Shown here in pieces: positions 7,110 through 8,554 of a stretch of DNA of 8,554 bases. The position numbers and the translations under genes were made by a program. Source of the DNA: an uncultured Oscillospiraceae bacterium. Lineage in GTDB: Bacteria > Bacillota_A > Clostridia > Oscillospirales > Acutalibacteraceae. The stretch covers positions 1 to 8,554 of the forward strand of contig CAJLZR010000026.1 in assembly GCA_905211185.1 (NCBI GenBank). The letters are read 5' to 3'. Below the pieces are notes generated by a model. The model did no database searches. It was not told the DNA's origin and was given only the letters and a program-made list of their open reading frames with translations. The first letter of the stretch is position 1. Each line of letters starts with the position of its first letter.

Positions 7110-7145
7110 TTTGCGCAACCCCTGATTTTTAGTTGCGCAAAAATC
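7110..7145. repeat. Overlapping inverted repeats upstream of the importer operon
   Basis: Two perfect inverted repeats share bases. Outer: TTTGCGCAAC (7110-7119) with GTTGCGCAAA (7132-7141), 12-nt loop. Inner: GATTTTT (7124-7130) with AAAAATC (7139-7145), 8-nt loop. They cannot form together in one RNA. Each outer arm also contains the 8-bp palindrome TTGCGCAA (7111-7118 and 7133-7140), centred 22 bp apart, about two helical turns. Possible roles are a weak terminator for the cysteine-rich gene, an attenuator, or a two-site operator. A tentative -10 TATATT at 7155-7160 on the minus strand would start RNA just ahead of it, but no good -35 accompanies it. Confidence 0.6.
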
Positions 7146-7189
7146 TTTCATTCAAATATAAAATTTATATATCTTAAAAAATGCATCAA

Positions 7190-7675
7190 CTATTCTTCGC
7201 ATCCGCAATCGGGGCAACAATCATCATCGCAACCGCAATCAGCGCCGCATCTGCACTCGCTTTCATCACTCAAGCTAAACTCTAAGCGATGGCCGCAACG
7301 TGGGCAATCCATATCTTCGTCAAGCAAAGTTTCTTCTGCCAAACAAATTTTTTCTCCACATTCGGGGCACATAACTTCATAGTAGTTTTCGTCGTCATGG
7401 CAACCGCATGTGCAACTATCGTCACAATCGCCATCACATCCGCAGCAGCTATCCTTGCCAAAGACTTCATCTTCAACCGTTGCTAAATCTTCATCTAATA
7501 AATCCATTTGATCATAAAGACCATCTACATTTTTTTCCAGCTTATTAAAAGATTCCGAGGCTTCTTCCATCCAACCAAGCATAGCTTTTAATAGTTTTGT
7601 TTCTTTCTTGGTTTCATCAAGTTCCATACCTTCTATTAGACCCTTTATATAAGATGCTTTTTCATTAATGTTCAT
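7190..7675 (-). CDS. Cysteine-rich zinc-ribbon protein resembling the clostridial CD1247 N-terminal-domain family
   Basis: A 161-residue acidic protein. Residues ~1-70 are helical, with the start MNINEKASYIKGLIEGMELD and the stretch KLLKAMLGWMEEASESFNKL, which I recall from clostridial proteins labelled CD1247 N-terminal domain. The rest has 20 cysteines: a first cluster (77-92, seven Cys), a zinc ribbon with CPEC (103-106) and CPRC (124-127), and a terminal cluster (141-159, eight Cys) separated by Asp and Gly. Metal binding is very likely; the function is unknown. The start is decided by the ribosome binding site: GGAGG at 7684-7688 is eight bases before ATG 7673-7675, whereas a TTG at 7690 would place that site inside the gene. 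It follows efp by 43 bp on the same strand and is probably co-transcribed. It should not be taken as a transcription factor on present evidence. Confidence 0.88.
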   Translation of the reverse strand: MNINEKASYIKGLIEGMELDETKKETKLLKAMLGWMEEASESFNKLEKNVDGLYDQMDLLDEDLATVEDEVFGKDSCCGCDGDCDDSCTCGCHDDENYYEVMCPECGEKICLAEETLLDEDMDCPRCGHRLEFSLSDESECRCGADCGCDDDCCPDCGCEE

Positions 7676-7683
7676 TTTGCTTT

Positions 7684-7688
7684 CCTCC
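7684..7688 (-). promoter_or_regulatory. Ribosome binding site deciding the start of the cysteine-rich gene
   Basis: GGAGG lies eight bases upstream of ATG 7673-7675. It excludes the longer reading that begins at TTG 7690, in which these bases would be codons for Glu-Glu. Confidence 0.85.
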
Positions 7689-7718
7689 AAAATTTTATTA
7701 CTCAGTATTAATTATCGA

Positions 7719-8276
7719 CTAAGCGCGTTCGAGATATTCGCCCGTTCTTGTGTCAATTCTAATCATGTCGCCTTCTTCTATAAATAAAGGCACTTTTATT
7801 TCCGCACCGGTTTCCAGTTTTGCGGGTTTTGTCGCATTTGTCGCAGTATCGCCTTTAAATCCGGCTTCCGTATCGATAACCAAAAGTTCTACAAATAGCG
7901 GCGGCTCAACTCCAAAAACGCTGCCTTTATAGGAAAGAACTTTACATACCATATTCTCTTTAACAAATTTAAAATTGCTACCCAAAACAGATGCATTAAT
8001 CGGAATTTGCTCAAAAGTTTCATTATCCATAAAATAGTAAAGGTCGCCATCGCTGTATAAGTACTGCATTTCGCGTCTTTCTATAAAAGCTTCTTGATAT
8101 TTATCGCTCGGATTGAAAGTGCGCTCCGTTACCGCTCCGGTCATAACATTTTTAATTTTTGCTCTTACAAAAGCCGCTCCTTTACCGGGTTTAACGTGCT
8201 GAAATTCAACGATTGTAACAACATTTCCGTCCATTTCGAAAGTGGAACCATTTCTAAAATCTCCTGCTGATAACAT
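7719..8276 (-). CDS. efp: Elongation factor P
   Basis: Translation factor that binds between the P and E sites and relieves ribosomes stalled at consecutive prolines. Its 185 residues match the family and three beta-barrel domains. The N-terminal KOW-like domain (1-~64) carries the loop [12 protein letters not shown] with K32 at its tip, the residue modified in many bacteria; no modification-enzyme gene is in view. The following OB domain has [13 protein letters not shown] (73-85), and the C-terminal domain has the signatures [24 protein letters not shown] and [16 protein letters not shown] at 8282-8288 is five bases before the ATG at 8274-8276. A candidate promoter lies at 8359-8387, and the cysteine-rich gene follows after 43 bp. 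Confidence 0.98.
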   Translation of the reverse strand: MLSAGDFRNGSTFEMDGNVVTIVEFQHVKPGKGAAFVRAKIKNVMTGAVTERTFNPSDKYQEAFIERREMQYLYSDGDLYYFMDNETFEQIPINASVLGSNFKFVKENMVCKVLSYKGSVFGVEPPLFVELLVIDTEAGFKGDTATNATKPAKLETGAEIKVPLFIEEGDMIRIDTRTGEYLERA

Positions 8277-8334
8277 AATAGCCCTCCTGTTAATATAGTT
8301 TTATAAAAACAAATATGTATTTATATAACTTCGA

Positions 8335-8373
8335 GAATATATATTCGGCACACATAAAAGTATATCCGAATAT
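8335..8373. repeat. Inverted repeats around the predicted efp transcription start
   Basis: Perfect 8-bp arms ATATTCGG (8341-8348) and CCGAATAT (8366-8373) flank the predicted start and -10 box, and the left arm is overlapped by the 12-bp palindrome GAATATATATTC (8335-8346). The position suits an operator, but the AT-rich sequence makes chance palindromes common. Confidence 0.35.
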
Positions 8374-8387
8374 TAAACTGGTTGCAA
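8359..8387 (-). promoter_or_regulatory. Candidate promoter of efp
   Basis: On the minus strand TTGCAA (8382-8387, four of six) and TATACT (8359-8364, five of six) are 17 bp apart. Transcription would begin near 8352 with a ~75-nt leader. It lies just after the terminator of the preceding gene, where a new promoter is expected. Confidence 0.55.
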
Positions 8388-8407
8388 TAGTCAAAACAAG
8401 GATTTTA

Positions 8408-8452
8408 ATTAAAACAAAAAGCACGACCAACTTTGCGCATTTGGCCATGCTT
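8408..8452 (-). terminator. Rho-independent terminator of the gene upstream of efp
   Basis: Arms 8419-8430 and 8441-8452 give a fully paired 12-bp stem on the minus-strand RNA with a 10-nt loop, followed by TTTTTGTTTTAATT. Two pairs are G-U on the minus strand and would be C-A mismatches on the plus strand, so selection appears to act on the minus-strand transcript. It lies ~17 bp past the stop codon at 8470-8472. Confidence 0.88.
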
Positions 8453-8469
8453 AAAATTTGTTGTTTAAG

Positions 8470-8554
8470 TTACTCCTCGTCCACTTCTTTTACGGATTTT
8501 TTTGCTTTGCAGTCATCACAAACTTGCGGACCGCATGCATAACAAGAACCAGGC
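8470..8554 (-). CDS. C-terminal end of an unrecognised protein with a CxxCx4CxxC motif
   Basis: Only the last 27 residues lie in the window; the gene continues beyond the right edge. The frame reads PGSCYACGPQVCDDCKAKK, then an acidic end and TAA at 8470-8472. The four cysteines in CYACGPQVCDDC have the spacing of a small zinc-binding knuckle or an Fe-S site. The reading is supported by the strong minus-strand terminator directly after the stop and by the absence of stops in this frame. I cannot name the protein. It ends a separate transcript ahead of efp. Confidence 0.65.
   Translation of the reverse strand, partial: PGSCYACGPQVCDDCKAKKSVKEVDEE

Noticed and set aside
7063..7189. Amino-acid riboswitch or T-box ahead of the importer
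   Set aside because: The 127-bp spacer is short for a T-box and lacks its conserved antiterminator bulge; no lysine or glycine riboswitch core is recognisable.
7289..7486. Plus- and minus-strand alternative frames inside the cysteine-rich gene
   Set aside because: Repetitive TGC/GGC codons create alternative open frames; the zinc-ribbon frame is the one with the ribosome binding site and recognisable motifs.
7676..7690. TTG start at 7690 for the cysteine-rich gene
   Set aside because: It would translate the ribosome binding site GGAGG, which is correctly placed for the ATG at 7675.
8315..8542. 75-codon plus-strand frame at the right edge
   Set aside because: It crosses the efp promoter region, the minus-strand terminator and the end of the upstream gene, with no ribosome binding site or recognisable sequence.

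Overview
The window is a low-GC chromosomal segment typical of the Bacillota, most likely class Clostridia. The reasons are the strong AGGAGG-type ribosome binding sites, the near-consensus sigma-A promoters in very AT-rich spacers, the gene content (zinc-type L31, EF-P, a lipoprotein-anchored amino-acid ABC importer) and the gene order dgt then dnaG. Almost every gene is on the minus strand; yajC is the only well-supported plus-strand gene.

Right to left, following minus-strand transcription: at 8470-8554 is the C-terminal end of an unrecognised protein with a CxxCx4CxxC motif, closed by a strong terminator (8408-8452). Next come efp (elongation factor P, 7719-8276) with its own candidate promoter, and a 161-residue protein with 20 cysteines (7190-7675), probably co-transcribed with efp. 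A 127-bp spacer with two overlapping, mutually exclusive inverted repeats leads into a three-gene polar amino-acid ABC importer (6226-7062 substrate-binding lipoprotein, 5427-6203 permease, 4688-5437 ATPase), ended by a terminator at 4626-4655.

The middle (about 4085-4590) is the least conventional part. A promoter with exact consensus -35 and -10 boxes drives two tiny, unrecognised reading frames of 22 and 60 codons, overlapping by ATGA. It ends at a terminator hairpin shared with the convergent yajC gene (3779-4081, Sec translocase accessory subunit).

From a divergent promoter region (3487-3778) the leftward cluster begins with rpmE (ribosomal protein L31), followed by a hairpin, a YigZ/IMPACT family protein, a dGTPase-like HD hydrolase and dnaG (DNA primase, cut by the left window edge). 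This cluster joins translation and replication housekeeping functions; rpoD would be expected beyond the left edge by analogy with related genomes.

Most of the window is ordinary housekeeping and transport. I see no CRISPR array, transposon, phage gene, tRNA or rRNA. The points worth a second look are the small-ORF locus, the cysteine-rich protein beside efp, the competing hairpins ahead of the importer, and several strand-informative hairpins.
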